Shown here: positions 37,285 to 48,780 of the stretch, piece by piece
Position numbering within the stretch: the stretch's first letter is position 1
Layout: every line of letters starts with the position of its first letter
NCBI GenBank assembly: GCA_022747635.1
Contig: JAKTNV010000004.1
Coordinates: forward strand, 91,589,552-91,653,551
Direction: 5' to 3'
Length of the DNA: 64,000 bases
DNA from: Hetaerina americana
Lineage: Eukaryota > Arthropoda > Insecta > Odonata > Calopterygidae
The notes under the pieces: model-generated
The model's input: the letters and a program-made list of their open reading frames with translations, nothing else
Database searches by the model: none
What the model was told of the DNA's origin: nothing
Translations under genes and position numbers: made by a program

Positions 37285-37677
37285 AGGGACCCATCTTGCA
37301 CAAATTTTTGCATAATGCAGATGGTGTTTAACAATTTCATGAACAATTGTTCGAGAAACATTGGGAAAATGCTCACAGATGTCATCAATTGTGACGCGCC
37401 GATCGTTCCTCACGAATTCGTCAACTGAGCTCACCAGTTGGTCTGTAATGACAGACGGTCTCTCCGAACGCTCATCGTCGTGTGTGTTCCCCCTCCCCAT
37501 GTTGAAGTTGCGACACCACCACCGAACAGACGACTCGTCCATTACATTGTCTCCATACACCTCCTTTAATTGGCGATGAATATCACATGGGCGAACGTTT
37601 CTTGCATTGAGGAATTTAATCACTGCCCTCACTTCACAACTGGCGGCGTTCTCAATTTTTTTAAACATTGTAAACAA
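37270..37677 (-). CDS. Truncated mariner transposase, DNA-binding domains only
   Basis: A 135-residue open frame whose family is clear. Residues about 8-60 match the first helix-turn-helix of the SETMAR-type mariner transposase (HTH_48 family: EVRAVIKFLNARNV.P.DIHRQL..VYG....). ERPS at 72-75 replaces the usual GRPS linker. Residues about 78-120 match the second helix-turn-helix (T.DDICEHFPNVSRTIVHEIV). WVPR at 129-132 is the conserved WVPH-type motif that precedes the catalytic domain. Translation runs three residues past this into deleted-junction sequence and stops. There is no DD34D catalytic triad, so it cannot cut DNA. If expressed, it should bind the terminal repeats. I took the first Met (37,677); Met4 is an alternative start. 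Confidence 0.85.
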   Translation of the reverse strand: MFTMFKKIENAASCEVRAVIKFLNARNVRPCDIHRQLKEVYGDNVMDESSVRWWCRNFNMGRGNTHDDERSERPSVITDQLVSSVDEFVRNDRRVTIDDICEHFPNVSRTIVHEIVKHHLHYAKICARWVPRVSQ

Positions 37678-37796
37678 TCACAGAAACAACACAGGCAATG
37701 CTAGCGTCACGCAACTTGGCTCAGAGAAGGCAGACAAGCCACTGAAGCTATCTGACCTCGTCCAGCGGCTACTCGCGTCGTCAGCACTTCATGCGG

Positions 37797-37831
37797 CACG
37801 AACGGGTACTACTTTCCGGATGACCCTCGTA
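37797..37831 (-). repeat. mariner terminal inverted repeat, right
   Basis: 35 bp, perfect partner of the left repeat. It lies upstream of the transposase start codon, so it also sits where the promoter would be. Confidence 0.93.
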
Positions 37832-37833
37832 TA

Positions 37834-39430
37834 TATATTCCCGTTGTTAGTTGCTCCTAGGTGTGACTGCACTAAGCTCTGTTGGAGCCATGGGAACGCT
37901 CACGGGATTACGTTAGGGACAAACAAAGTCTTCTCTTAGGATTAGTGGAGGAAATTAAGGCGGCGTTAGTCGCGGGCGCGGGGCGTCGTTCGCACCGATT
38001 GTGGTGGTGAAATAGTTGTTCGTTGCATGAGAAACAGGAGTGGTATCGTAACCACACATTCATAATTATGAACACTCACACATAAATGCAACGTATTCCG
38101 AAATAGAAATCTAAGTTGCAAGATGCATTTGTTGGCCGTGCAGTAATGTGAAATCCAGATATCTAGGGAATATAATGCAAGTAGAATAAAAATGTAAGTT
38201 ATTTTATTAAAAATCAACTTTTGTTCAGCCACAATTACAACCATACGGCGATACATAAAGGTGTGTCGACTGTATGTATACTAAGCGGGTATACTCAGTG
38301 AAGTACTCTTTATAGATAAATAAAGTGTATTTTCTTCGACTGACCGAGGTTGTATTTACATACATTTTTATTCTCATGAAAAGTTCAATAAAAGGTATGT
38401 GTACCGCTGAGAGAAGCAGAGTTATTGTAATTTCACTGCGCGATTTTATCTCCTTGAAAAAACGACATCGCCTTAAAATGAAGCAATGGGCAAAAAGGTG
38501 CATCATTCTTGCTGAAAGCGACTGAATTGAGGAAACTTTTGCTCTTTCCTTGAAAGATTCGAGAAATTTCATCAAGAGAAAGGTGAAAAATAAAACAAAT
38601 CACCTTCATCAAAAAACGGAATGCTTAAAAGGAAATGCTTATCGCGCCAGGTTAAGAGGATTGTCTTAAATTATTCTTTGCATCGTCAATGGCGGTTGAG
38701 GGATGAAGCGAACCTGGCGGAGGAGTCGAAGGCTGAATTAGAGATGAAAGAAAATTGGAAAAATTCAAGTCCACCAGTGAAGACGATGTGAAAAGAGAGA
38801 GAACGGATGGGGAATCGAAATAAGTTTTGAGTAAGTTAAAACCAATAATCACGTTCACAAAAGAGTTATGATGACCTGTGAAGGAGTAAAACAGCTTTAA
38901 AAAGTGCAAAACTTGGGCATCGGCTCCGTTTTAATCCACAAGTGAGAGCCCATTGTTTCCCAATCGGTCATCAATTTAAAAGGCAAAGTTCAGGGGAACT
39001 CATTTCACAAATAAACATAATGGCATTGCGAAGTCAAGATTTTTTCCAATTTACACAAGCCAAAGAATCAATGAGCTATTTTCCATCCTGTCTATGAAAA
39101 TTTAAAGAATTGATTCATATAAGTATTGAATAATTCACTCTGGGAGGGCTTGAGGCAATATCTACACCAACAACACTCGATGGTTCATTCGATTGAAATT
39201 CCTCATAGAGGACCAGGAATTGAGCCAGAAAGCTCCATCAAAAGTAAATTCTAATTTCACATGCTCTTTTAAAAATATTTATTAATTCAAGCGTTTTAGA
39301 GATGTCTCACCCATACAATTCAAATTCATAATATTAGATGAGCAAGTCTAAAAAGCATAAAATTCCGAGTTTCGATGCCATTCACAGCATAGGTTTGAAT
39401 TATACGCACTATCGTTAGGGCGTAAAATTG
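37834..39430. other. AT-rich to balanced non-coding stretch
   Basis: No gene recognised. A 116-codon minus-strand frame (38,225-38,575) is Ser/Arg/Tyr-rich with no domain I know. Confidence 0.45.
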
Positions 39431-39466
39431 TGTGTACACACACACACACACATATATATATGTATA

Positions 39467-39547
<81 letters not shown>

Positions 39548-39552
39548 TTTTT
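39431..39552. repeat. (CA)n-(TA)n-T14 microsatellite
   Basis: GT and CA repeats to 39,452, a TA array to about 39,539 with a few C or G interruptions, then a T homopolymer to 39,552. Confidence 0.9.
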
Positions 39553-40480
39553 CAAAGATAGTTGAAAATTGGACATCAAGTTAATTAGATATGAATGTAT
39601 ACGGATTTAATCTCACCCTTGTTTTAGCTTAGAAATCTGTACACCACCTTTTCCAAATTTTAGGAAAGAACAATATTATTAAGTAAAAGTAAAGCTAAAT
39701 TGGGAAAATAGCCGTAGGACACAAAATAGAGTAGGTAAATACTTAGCCTTTTTGAAAAGTGTGTTGAAAGAAGAGTGGGCAGAGAGGTGGAAACATTAAA
39801 AGAAGAATGAAGTTAGTAAAGAGGTGTTTTTAACTGGCGGGTGTTAATGACAGGGACCCTAAGTGAAGTCGTAAGTAAATTACCAGTAAAAACTTGGCTT
39901 ATAAAGTGTACTTCTGTGTGGTTCATAAACTTGAATGCTGGGGTGGAAGCATAGGCGTAGATTGGGGGCTCTAGAGAAAAGGGTGTGGGGAAGAACGGAA
40001 AAAATAATTAATGCATTGTATTTGATATGCGCTCGGATTAAATATTTTTACCATTTATTTTTTGTTGATAAATTCAAGTTTGAATGAATGAAAACTTAAT
40101 TACTTCGAATAGCAAATAGATTATCAATTTTTTCTAATCTCGTTCACGCATTTAATGCTGAAGTATCACGTACACAATTTTACGATCCAAGTTGGACTAC
40201 AACATTTGCTAGTTTTCTACAAAAATTTAAACCGAAGACCGGGTACTTATCTAAGTGATATTTATGAGGAGGGACCTAATTTACTTCCCGGCACTGCACC
40301 ACTCAAATTAGGGGAGGTATTTTTCTTCCCGGAAGAAACGTAATTCTCTCTCTACATTCATCGTAGTACTATAAAAAGTTTGGTTTACGAAAATAAGGTC
40401 AAAGCGGTTGGATTAATTTTCATTTAAATTGGCATATATTCTGCGGTTGAAATTTGCTTTCCCCGTCCACGGGCATTATT
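39553..40480. other. AT-rich non-coding stretch
   Basis: Nothing recognised. Confidence 0.5.
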
Positions 40481-41110
40481 ATCATTCGATTCCATTGTTT
40501 CCTGAATTTCAAATTTGTTATCTTTAGCCCTCCGTCAACGTGGCTCCCTCGACTTTATTTGCGCGTTCGACTTCATTCCTCTCAACAAGAATAACATCCA
40601 ACTCAGCCAACCCCTCCATCATTTCCCCCCGCCCCACTCCGGGCGAATACCTCCCCCGCTCACCCTCCTACCTTTGCACATTCTCCTCTTCCTCCTCAAA
40701 ACTTCATGCTTTCCCGATTGTTTTTCTTAAGTTATGTCCTTCGGTTGGGAAACGACCACTCGACAGATCTCATTAGGCGAACCTAAGACTTAACTCCCTA
40801 AAACATTGTCCAGCACTTTGCCCGACAATATTAGTGCCCTGAATACTCAAAAACGGCCTAAAAATTTTTGAATTTTTAAAAATTATTATTATTTGCAATT
40901 CTACTGTTCAAGAATTGTTTTGGATTGCCATAGACTATACACTCCTATATTTCTTAGCCTCGGCTAACTTTACTTTATTCTTTGATTCTCCCTACGTATT
41001 CTCCCTTCATTCTGGCCTACAGGTCTATCCTTTTCCCACTCATACCTTACTTATCTAACGCTCTCCCTTCGGTTCAGTCCTCAACATTCTATCACCCGTC
41101 AAAATGATCT
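40480..41110. other. Pyrimidine-biased non-coding stretch
   Basis: C/T-rich on the plus strand at 40,590-40,720 and again at 40,950-41,100. Two overlapping plus frames (40,515-40,776) are composition effects. Confidence 0.4.
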
Positions 41111-42330
41111 GAGTTCATCCAATTGAGATTCCTAAATGCACATACTAATTGTCAGATCAATGTGGGGGAAAAATCTTGAGATATCGGGAAGCTTAGGTGG
41201 GATATATTAAGAAAAATGAGATGAGCAGCTTATGGAAAACATAACGACATAATAGAGTAATAAAGAGAATCGAGAATCGAAATACGAGTCCTATGTAATG
41301 CCGCAGAAGACTCGCGAAGATGGAGAGTCTGTTGTTTTTTCCAGAGAAGCTAATGCCATAATTTAAAATGTCTGAAAAGGGGAGACAATCAATCTCAAAG
41401 GGTGGTGGACACTGGGCTACGGTAAATACTCCTACAGAAGCAAACATTTACACCATCGCTGCAGCCACTAGTAAAAGAAGATCACCTAAATACCTTAAAC
41501 CTTTCTGCACAATAGCAGAAATACTGACAATGTCATCGGCTACCACCCACACGTTGGTAATAGAAAAATGTGCACTTGGGGAATGTTTGCGTAAAGTAAG
41601 TTTCGCGACACCTGCAGCAAAAATCTCGCGATATTTTAGCGCAAAAATGAATGTGAAATATGTTTCTCATCCTTTCGCTAGTTCAGACCTAGAAACAATT
41701 CACTTTTTCTTTTAGTCGTAATGAATGAACGCCTCTGTGGAAAGTGTTTTCGATCATCGTAAACCGGCGCAAATGAGCTGAACGTTTATGTTGCAACGTC
41801 TCCAGCTCAGACTATACTAGAATGAAACCAATGAAACTTGTTCCACATAATGCAAAATAAATTATAAAAAAATGAAATGTGGTAAATTTCCAATTGACAT
41901 TAGTTAAGTTAACTTACTAAATGTATTAATATATAACTCCGATTAAGATGTGTATTTTACTTTTTTATTTTAAGATTATGCGGAAAGACAAATAGAGTTT
42001 TACTCTGTATCTAATTTTCTTTTGAGGTTAATTCCCTAAGATACTAAGAAAACCCCTCACTTAACATATGAGGAGTTTGGATGCTATTGAATTTGAATTA
42101 AAGAAGGTTTGAAAAAGTATCCTGAAAAAGACACTAAGCACGGTGGAAAAGACGTGTGGTAGGAGAGATTAGAAGACTGCGGAGGGAACAATTGTTGGAT
42201 ATACAAGTACAGGGCAATGCTGATTTGAAGAAAAATATCGACGGGAAAATTTTAAGTTAACAGGATAAAGTGGGGAAGAGTGTATTAAAAACTATTTAAA
42301 AGAGACAAGATAATAAAATTACCAAAAGAA
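41110..42330. other. AT-rich stretch with one 115-codon unassigned frame
   Basis: The plus-strand frame at 41,368-41,715 has an even amino-acid composition (MSEKGRQSISKGGGHWATVN.. at its start) that is not obviously driven by base bias, but I recognise no family. Otherwise nothing was seen. Confidence 0.4.
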
Positions 42331-42339
42331 GAGAGAAGT

Positions 42340-43510
42340 AATTTTCTCCTCTATCCGTAGCCACATCTTTGATTCTTAGGAGTCCCTGTACTTTGCCACG
42401 TACTTTGGATCTTCAAAGAACGATTTCCTGCGGTCGGTCTCCCTTTATGGGATCCCAGGAGTTTTCCTTAACAATATTAGCGAAGAACTCTTCACGTCCC
42501 TCATAGGTGGCTCATGAGTTGGATTGTTTCATATCTGTATTTGTATTGTATCTTATCTGGGTGACCGTTTTCATTTCTTCTAAAACTCGAAAGTTCTGAT
42601 TCCTATCAGCTCATCTCGTTCTGGGATTCATCCTCCGTAACCGACACATCTCTATTGCCTCTAGTCCAGTTCTCTCCTTCCCAACTGTCGAGTTTTCACA
42701 CCTACACATTCGTACCATACGACCAAAAAGCCTTTGTTGTCTCAATACTCATATTTTTGCTAATTAGGATACATTCCTCATTCTGGAGAGCTTGATTCCC
42801 CAGTGCTTTTTAGTCCGAGCCTTTTAGTTATTTCAGAAACATACCTAATCCTACCAGCAGCAATTCTTTCCAAGTAACAAAATTGATGACTTGCTCAATT
42901 TTAGATATCCCAAATATTGGATTTTCAACAGTTTTTTATTCTTGTTTAATTATAGAGAATTTCTATTTGGGATCAATCTTGATCTAAGTGCAGCCACCAG
43001 TACCTTCAAAATCTTATTCTTGCCTTTTACTGAATTTTAGACCACTGTAATATCATGAGATAATCTGATGAAGTAAATTGGTTCTGCTTGATTTTTCATT
43101 CCCTCTTTTTTCTTTCAAGGTAGCTACTCTTTTCCAAATAAGAATCTAGGACAAGAGCGGTAAACGAGGAATTCTCGTCTCGTTCGTTTCATTAAATTTA
43201 CCGTTTTCCTGTCCTTATTTACACGTGTCCAAGATGCACTGCTTCTTACAGACATTATTTAATATCCAAGGCACACTGCTTCTTATAAACATATTCCAAA
43301 TATCTTTTTGGCCTTCCAGTCTAGATATACTTTTCGCATACCTTTAAAACATAGATTTCATATTTATGATATCAAAGACCTTTTGCATTTTAATAATTTC
43401 CTCCACCGTTGCCCTCTTCATTCACAATCTTCTTTCCAGTAGTATAGGCAATGTCAGGATTTCTCTACTCTCTCTGACTGTTCCTAATTCGAAATTATTC
43501 TCCATTTCAG
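42340..43510 (-). pseudogene. Decayed non-LTR reverse transcriptase, most of the RT domain
   Basis: On the minus strand, conserved reverse-transcriptase segments appear in the right order through many frameshifts and stops. FELGTVRESREILTLP then ILLERRL (43,425-43,505) matches QFGFR.G..TREAI..LR...ERR. KMQKVFDIINMKSMF (about 43,345-43,392) matches the D..KAFD.V....L segment. LSHDITVV (about 43,040-43,073) stands where the FADD catalytic motif should be and has lost it. KIEQVINF matches the ..QV..F.YLG segment. CENSTVGKERTGLEAIEMC (42,628-42,712) matches ETWTL.K.....LEAFEMWC, followed by LRRM. HKGRPTAGN (about 42,430-42,475) matches the RGRPR tail. This is an RTE/R1-like element fragment. The upstream endonuclease region is not clear. 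Confidence 0.75.
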
Positions 43511-44600
43511 ACCGATCTGTTTTGCGAATGTTCTTATTCGTATTTTTTATTATGTTCAACTAAACCTTAGACGCATGAGATAAAAGAGAAATCTTTCTCT
43601 AGTTCATGTCTTTGCCATTTTCAACCTCCTATGCAATCTTGCCCCCTTTTTATTTTTTTGCACTTAATTCTGACCTGGTTTTAATTCTACTTTACGCTTC
43701 CATATTTTTAGTCCTCTAAATTTATTACGTTCGTCTATAGGGATACTGCCATCCAAGATTGTACTTTCTTCATCCTCTGTGCCTTTTTTCAACCTTAACG
43801 ATCCTATCTTTCATTTTACTTCACTTCCACTGATACTCATCACACATTATCAATTGTTTTTTTCTGCGAAAAAGTGTTCAGTTTGCTCATTCGTATTTCA
43901 TTTGATAGTTAAGAATTTTGTTTTCTTGAAACCAATCAACACTGAACTAAGCCATGAATAAGCTGTGATGGATTTCACACAAAAGGTTTAGGACTACGAT
44001 TTGACTAATTTGCCTCCTGTACCGTTGCTTGCCCAACATTCATTCACTTCAGGGGATAGTTAAAACAGGTAGGATGAAAATTCCTCTACGTTCTGTTTCG
44101 TTGGAATTAAAAAAATGCCTTGATCTGGACGAAATTCACCTTTTTAAATTTTATAGTGACTGCAGGAGACGCATGGGATCGGAAGAAACAAGTACCGCAA
44201 GGAACGTGAAGGACCGCAAGTAAGCCGCGTATTCAATTAAATATTTACTACGTAAACCACAGATAAATTATTTTATTATTTATAACCTCCTCTAGAGCTA
44301 GATAACTTAAATTGTATTACATTCAATTACGAAGACTTATTGAAAGACAATTATAGAAGTAATTTTTGCATAAATCAATATTTGTGCTTTTTATGCACGT
44401 CTCAGAAGCTTAACTACCTAGATGTCTTACTTTGAGGTAAATTCTCTGAGATGACTAAAAAATCGAGCTCAGCACATCTGAATTAAACTACTAGAGTCTA
44501 AAATACGAGCCTTAATGCTAGGAGAGCTCATTAAGCCCGAGTTTTCGAGTATGTTCTCTTAGATACCCAGAAACACACGCAGCTCCGGTTTTCTCGAGGA
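43511..44600. other. AT-rich stretch, possibly upstream part of the same retroelement
   Basis: Upstream (on the minus strand) of the reverse-transcriptase relic, where an endonuclease domain would be expected. I could not identify conserved endonuclease residues, so I leave it unassigned. Confidence 0.35.
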
Positions 44601-44603
44601 TCA

Positions 44604-44900
44604 TGACGGCGTGGTGACTAGTGCGCTGGCTTCTCCTCTCTGAGAAACCGGGTTCTAATCCCGATAGGTGGCAGGATTTTTCAGGATAAGCTCGATCCCT
44701 ACGTACTTGCGTGCTACGTGGAGAGCTCTTCAAGTCGGTTACGCCGTCCGTCCGATGGAGTATTAAATTATGGATCTCGCGGCACCTTTCGCCAAGAGTA
44801 GGTTAATGTCGAAGCCAGAGTTCTGTACACCCTTCCTCACTCATTCCCTGGATATCTCTCCCCTGCCAAAAAAATACCCCCCCCCTTTACAATAAAGGTG
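44604..44900 (+). mobile_element. tRNA-derived SINE
   Basis: The head is tRNA-like. GTGGTGACTAGTGCG (44,611-44,625) fits a pol III A box, and GGGTTCTAATCCC (44,650-44,662) fits a B box (GGTTCGANTCC) with one mismatch, at tRNA-like spacing. About 230 bp of non-tRNA body follows, then an A-run, C9 and AATAAA near the 3' end (44,868-44,895). It is too degenerate, with no acceptor-stem pairing, to be a functional tRNA gene. The body is even in composition, unlike its AT-rich flanks. Confidence 0.6.
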
Positions 44901-45580
44901 CATAAAACCTTAGTTCTCGGTCGTCTCCTTCCTAGCAACTGTTAATATTGTGGATATCGGCGAGGATGATAAGGGGCATGATATAGATTTTCACACTCCG
45001 TTCCGAAAACAGACAATCTATTATGCTGTTAGATTCTCCTGAGCTACTACGAATAAGATATCCTAAACGCCATACTTCAAACGTAAGGCCTAGCGTTTAA
45101 TAATGTATGTTTGTAGTGTTATGATTTGGAATAAATTGATCATAGAAATTTTCCTTAAACAAGGACATAGAATTTCCTTCTGAGGTAAAATGCGACAGCT
45201 AAATAATACCAGTACGAAACTCTGCAGAGAACTGAATGTGTCGTTGTTACCTCTCTCCCTCCACTCAACTTCCTTCATTCTCTTCATCTTTAGATCCAAT
45301 AAGCACCGAGTGAAATCCATGGCAGCGTCATATTCCTTTCCTAACTGTATTTTGGTGTCTATCTGTTTAAGAGTTACTTCTACTTACATCTTTGGGAAGC
45401 AAGATGTTTCCATTTCTTCCTGCTTCAGGGAATAGTTAATGTATCTATCTATCCTAGCATATTACTATGAGTTTGACAGTCTATAAGAAAAGTTAGTTTA
45501 TTGAAGAAAAATTGAAACTTTTACCGGTCGTACAGTCAAGTGTAGAAGTCATTCAACTATTTTCTAGCATATTTTAACGT
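44901..45580. other. AT-rich non-coding stretch
   Basis: Nothing recognised. Confidence 0.5.
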
Positions 45581-46150
45581 CTTCCATCGAGTCCATTCCC
45601 ATTAACTTGTGCGCACACGGTGAATTCTAGGCGCAGACATTTTCTAACGCCTCCAAACCCGACTCGCTTCCCCCTCTCTTTTCAGTCTGAATAATAATGA
45701 GCTCGAACTTTGTGAGCCGAGATTTGTAGAGGAAGGGATTAGCAGGAGCATTAGAGCGGGTAACAAATCGCGGAGCGCCGTTCAGAGTGAGGCGGGGACC
45801 GGGAGGGTGCCCTCGAAATGAAAAACGGACGGGCGGTGTTCAAAGAGGACTTGGGGGAATATGTGGGGGGAGAGACGGACTAGTGGGACGACTGAATGGG
45901 AAAGAAGATGGAAGGAGGGAGAGACGATGGTGAGGGGCGGGGGAAAATTATAGCTATCAAAGGGGTTTGGAAAATGTAGGAGGCGGTCCTTCCTTCCCTT
46001 GTGGCGAATATTTCGAGCGAAAAGTAAGAAGGTGGCGGTAGTGTGTGGAGGGAGTGGGAGCGGTGTCAGAGAGAGTTGGGCAGTTTGGTAGGAGACGAAT
46101 AGGGACCAAAATTTGAATGAGCGGAAGCAGTTAGGACAAAGAAATATGAA
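45580..46150. other. GC-rich, purine-biased island
   Basis: The plus strand is G/A-rich from 45,785 to 46,130. The minus-strand frame at 45,782-46,156 (124 codons) is Pro/Leu/Phe/Ser-rich and unrecognised. Confidence 0.45.
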
Positions 46151-47210
46151 GAACAAGAGGACGAGTCAAATTTTCCACTCCCTCATTGCAAGCCATCTGA
46201 ATTACAGCTAACAAAATGGCAGGGCACGCATAACTGGAAGCAGATCATTTCCTCTCTGGCAAATGTCTGGGATATACATCAATTCAATATAAAACTTATG
46301 TAGCTTGAATACGTAATTTATTTCTTCGAGTACATGTAATTCAACTAAATCGAATTTACAAGTAAACGCACTCATTAACATGCTCAGGTACAAGAATATG
46401 TTATTTCGTCTGGAAGTCTAATTTTTTGGCCGATATTTCCGTCCTGAAACTAATTAAAATTAAAAACTCTTAGCTTTGTTTGTCAAAATTAAATAATTAT
46501 CAATAGATCATAAGATACCAGGATAATTGCTCAAAGAAAAATAACAAATCGGTAAAAACGTAGCAAATAGATCACTATTCATAACTGTGAATGATACTTG
46601 AAGTGGTTCTATGGTTCACCACAAAAGCCATTGTTTTATCAAAAAATAGCTCATTTAAAAAAGTCATATAGGTTTAACATGGTATTTTAAACTAAATGAA
46701 ATATCTAACAATTTTCAATATAACGAGTTAGCATACTCAGTCATAATAATCTCATGATCACCATGGGTTATCAATCTAATGATTGCCCAGCAGTATCTCT
46801 CCCTTCCATCTTTTCTCCCAATCCGCCAATACATTCGTTCCCTCCCAATAGCATTTTTCGTCAACAATTTCCATTGCCTTCTTCTCGTAGTTCATCCGAG
46901 TCGATCAGGTTCCTAGATTTTCCTGTGTTTTTCTTTCCCTCGTTCCTTCGGTTATGGTCTACGGCAAACAACGTTTCAAAGATTACTATGATGTAATGCA
47001 ACTTTTTTCAATTAACCCGCGCAAAAGTGAATTTAAAAAAGAAGGCAGCAATTCTCCCATTAAAAGACAAGTTTCTTAATGTAAATTCAAATCAAAAAAG
47101 GTTCTCTACTTCGCGAAGCATGAAATGTCGTCTTGTTCCACATGGATTCCAAAAAACAAGCGCTAAATATTGTGACGTCGCTTAATTGCTAAGTGAACTG
47201 CAATGAAACT
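46150..47210. other. AT-rich non-coding stretch
   Basis: Nothing recognised. Confidence 0.5.
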
Positions 47211-47560
47211 GAAGAGTTGGACTTGAGGGCGAGAATTTAGGAGAAAAAGGATAGGACGAGGGAAGGTAATTGGATTCAGTCGCTGGCAACGCAGGACGGG
47301 AGGGATTTTTGTCCCGGGGGATGCGGGAAGAGAGAGAATGGGTCGCGGGGATGTCGTCGAGGGAGCGGGAGGAACGGCGGTGTGTGGCGGACGAGGGTCG
47401 GATAAAGGAGTTGAATGTGGCGAATTGCAATAATAAATAGTGCCGATTAATCCCCTTTCCCGAGGCATTTGATAAAGGAAGAAAGAGACATCGAGAGAGA
47501 AGGAAAGGAATGTTCCGCTAAGTAGAAAAACAGATGAGAGAGAGAGAGAGCCAAAGGTTT
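47210..47560. other. Purine-rich island with GA repeat
   Basis: G/A-rich on the plus strand with CpGs at 47,290-47,400, ending in a (GA)n run at 47,536-47,550. Overlapping minus frames are composition effects. Confidence 0.5.
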
Positions 47561-48340
47561 TGATGATAGGGGAACGATGCGGTGTTTTCAGATTTTATTT
47601 TCAACAGAAGATATAAAATGTCCATCACGACCATTTATGACATTTTCTCAGCGATGTTCGTGGGCGCACACGAACGCACTCGGGCAGCAAATGAACACTC
47701 AAAATAAGTGTTGAGATTCTAGGAAGGAAGGAAAGATTAAACAATTATAAATACAGAAAAGCTTTAATAAGAATAAATGCATCAATGTTTCACATAACAG
47801 TTTAATTTATTGCAAATGAGAATAAATCATTAGCAAAGCAAATAGAAGAATCTGCCACTTGCACACATCTACACATTGAATCCAAATTTGTTCTTTCGGG
47901 GTCCCTGATTCAAATTACCCGTCTCAACTTTTCATTTTAGGATACGTTTGAAGCAGGTCGAGTCTCCTTTGTTTTAAAATATCAAATGCGTAATAGGTGC
48001 TAATGTGTTTCATCTGTTTCACGTGTTTTATCTAAAAATTGTTTACATTCTTCTGTCTTCCATAAATTTGTGATTCTTGTAGAATAAAAAGGTTTTTCAA
48101 CTTTCAAACACTCTCCGTAGATACATTTAATACATTGGTGGTTGCACGCTATATTTCCATGCATACGTCAGACACCAATACTGGTATGAGAACTATAATT
48201 CAATGCTAATGCTCCAATGCCAAATAAAATCTTACTGTGTGGGCATGGCATCGAAAAAATAGCGGAAAATCCTGAGAACTAGGCGTTATGACGGAGGAAA
48301 TGGGTGGAAGTAGACCTAATCAAAAGTTTATTAAAAACAC
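47560..48340. other. AT-rich non-coding stretch
   Basis: Nothing recognised. Confidence 0.5.
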
Positions 48341-48780
48341 GAGAAAGGAAGAACCAATAATCTGCAACATTCAAGGATGGATGAAGGAGGACGTGAAGGA
48401 GGCAAATGAGGTAGGAAGGGTGGTGGGAGGGTAGAAGGGAGTAAGAGGGTAGACAGGAGAAAAGTAGGATGAGAGTACTATGGAGGGTTCCACGAAGGGA
48501 GGAAGAAGAGTAGACGGGAGGAAGAGGAAGGAAAGGGTTGAGGAGGAAAGGAAGTGAGGGTCGGGGAAGTTTGAGTCGGGGAAGGCGGCCGTCGGTTGGT
48601 CAGCACCGGAAGGCGGCGGCGACCGATGGCGCTTGAGCCAGGAGCGTTACTTTGGCAGGAGAGAGAGGGTTCCGATTGAACGAGATTACGGCACGTGGGA
48701 GGCCAGGGACACGGGGGATTGTACGGGCGAGTGTGGGTGGTAAGACGCACATTGGGGAGATACCACATTAGGGTGCTTGC
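48340..48780. other. Purine-rich island
   Basis: Nearly all G and A on the plus strand from 48,370 to 48,590, then CpG-containing to 48,760. The minus-strand 96-codon frame is Pro/Ser/Arg-rich, driven by composition. Confidence 0.5.

Larger units (their letters stand above)
37075..37831 (-). mobile_element. Internally deleted mariner (Tc1/mariner superfamily) element
   Basis: A 757-bp element bounded by perfect 35-bp terminal inverted repeats starting TACGAGGGTCATCCGG and flanked by TA on each side (37,073-37,074 and 37,832-37,833), the mariner target-site duplication. The minus strand encodes the start of a mariner transposase and, after a deletion junction, the last about 36 residues in another frame. 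Intact mariners are about 1.3 kb with a transposase near 345 aa, so about 0.5 kb, including the whole DD34D catalytic core, is missing. Perfect terminal repeats suggest a fairly recent insertion. It is non-autonomous but could be cross-mobilised by a full-length relative. Confidence 0.93.

Noticed and set aside
44604..44680. Functional tRNA gene
   Set aside because: The A and B boxes are present but imperfect, no acceptor-stem pairing was found, and a long non-tRNA body follows, so SINE fits better.
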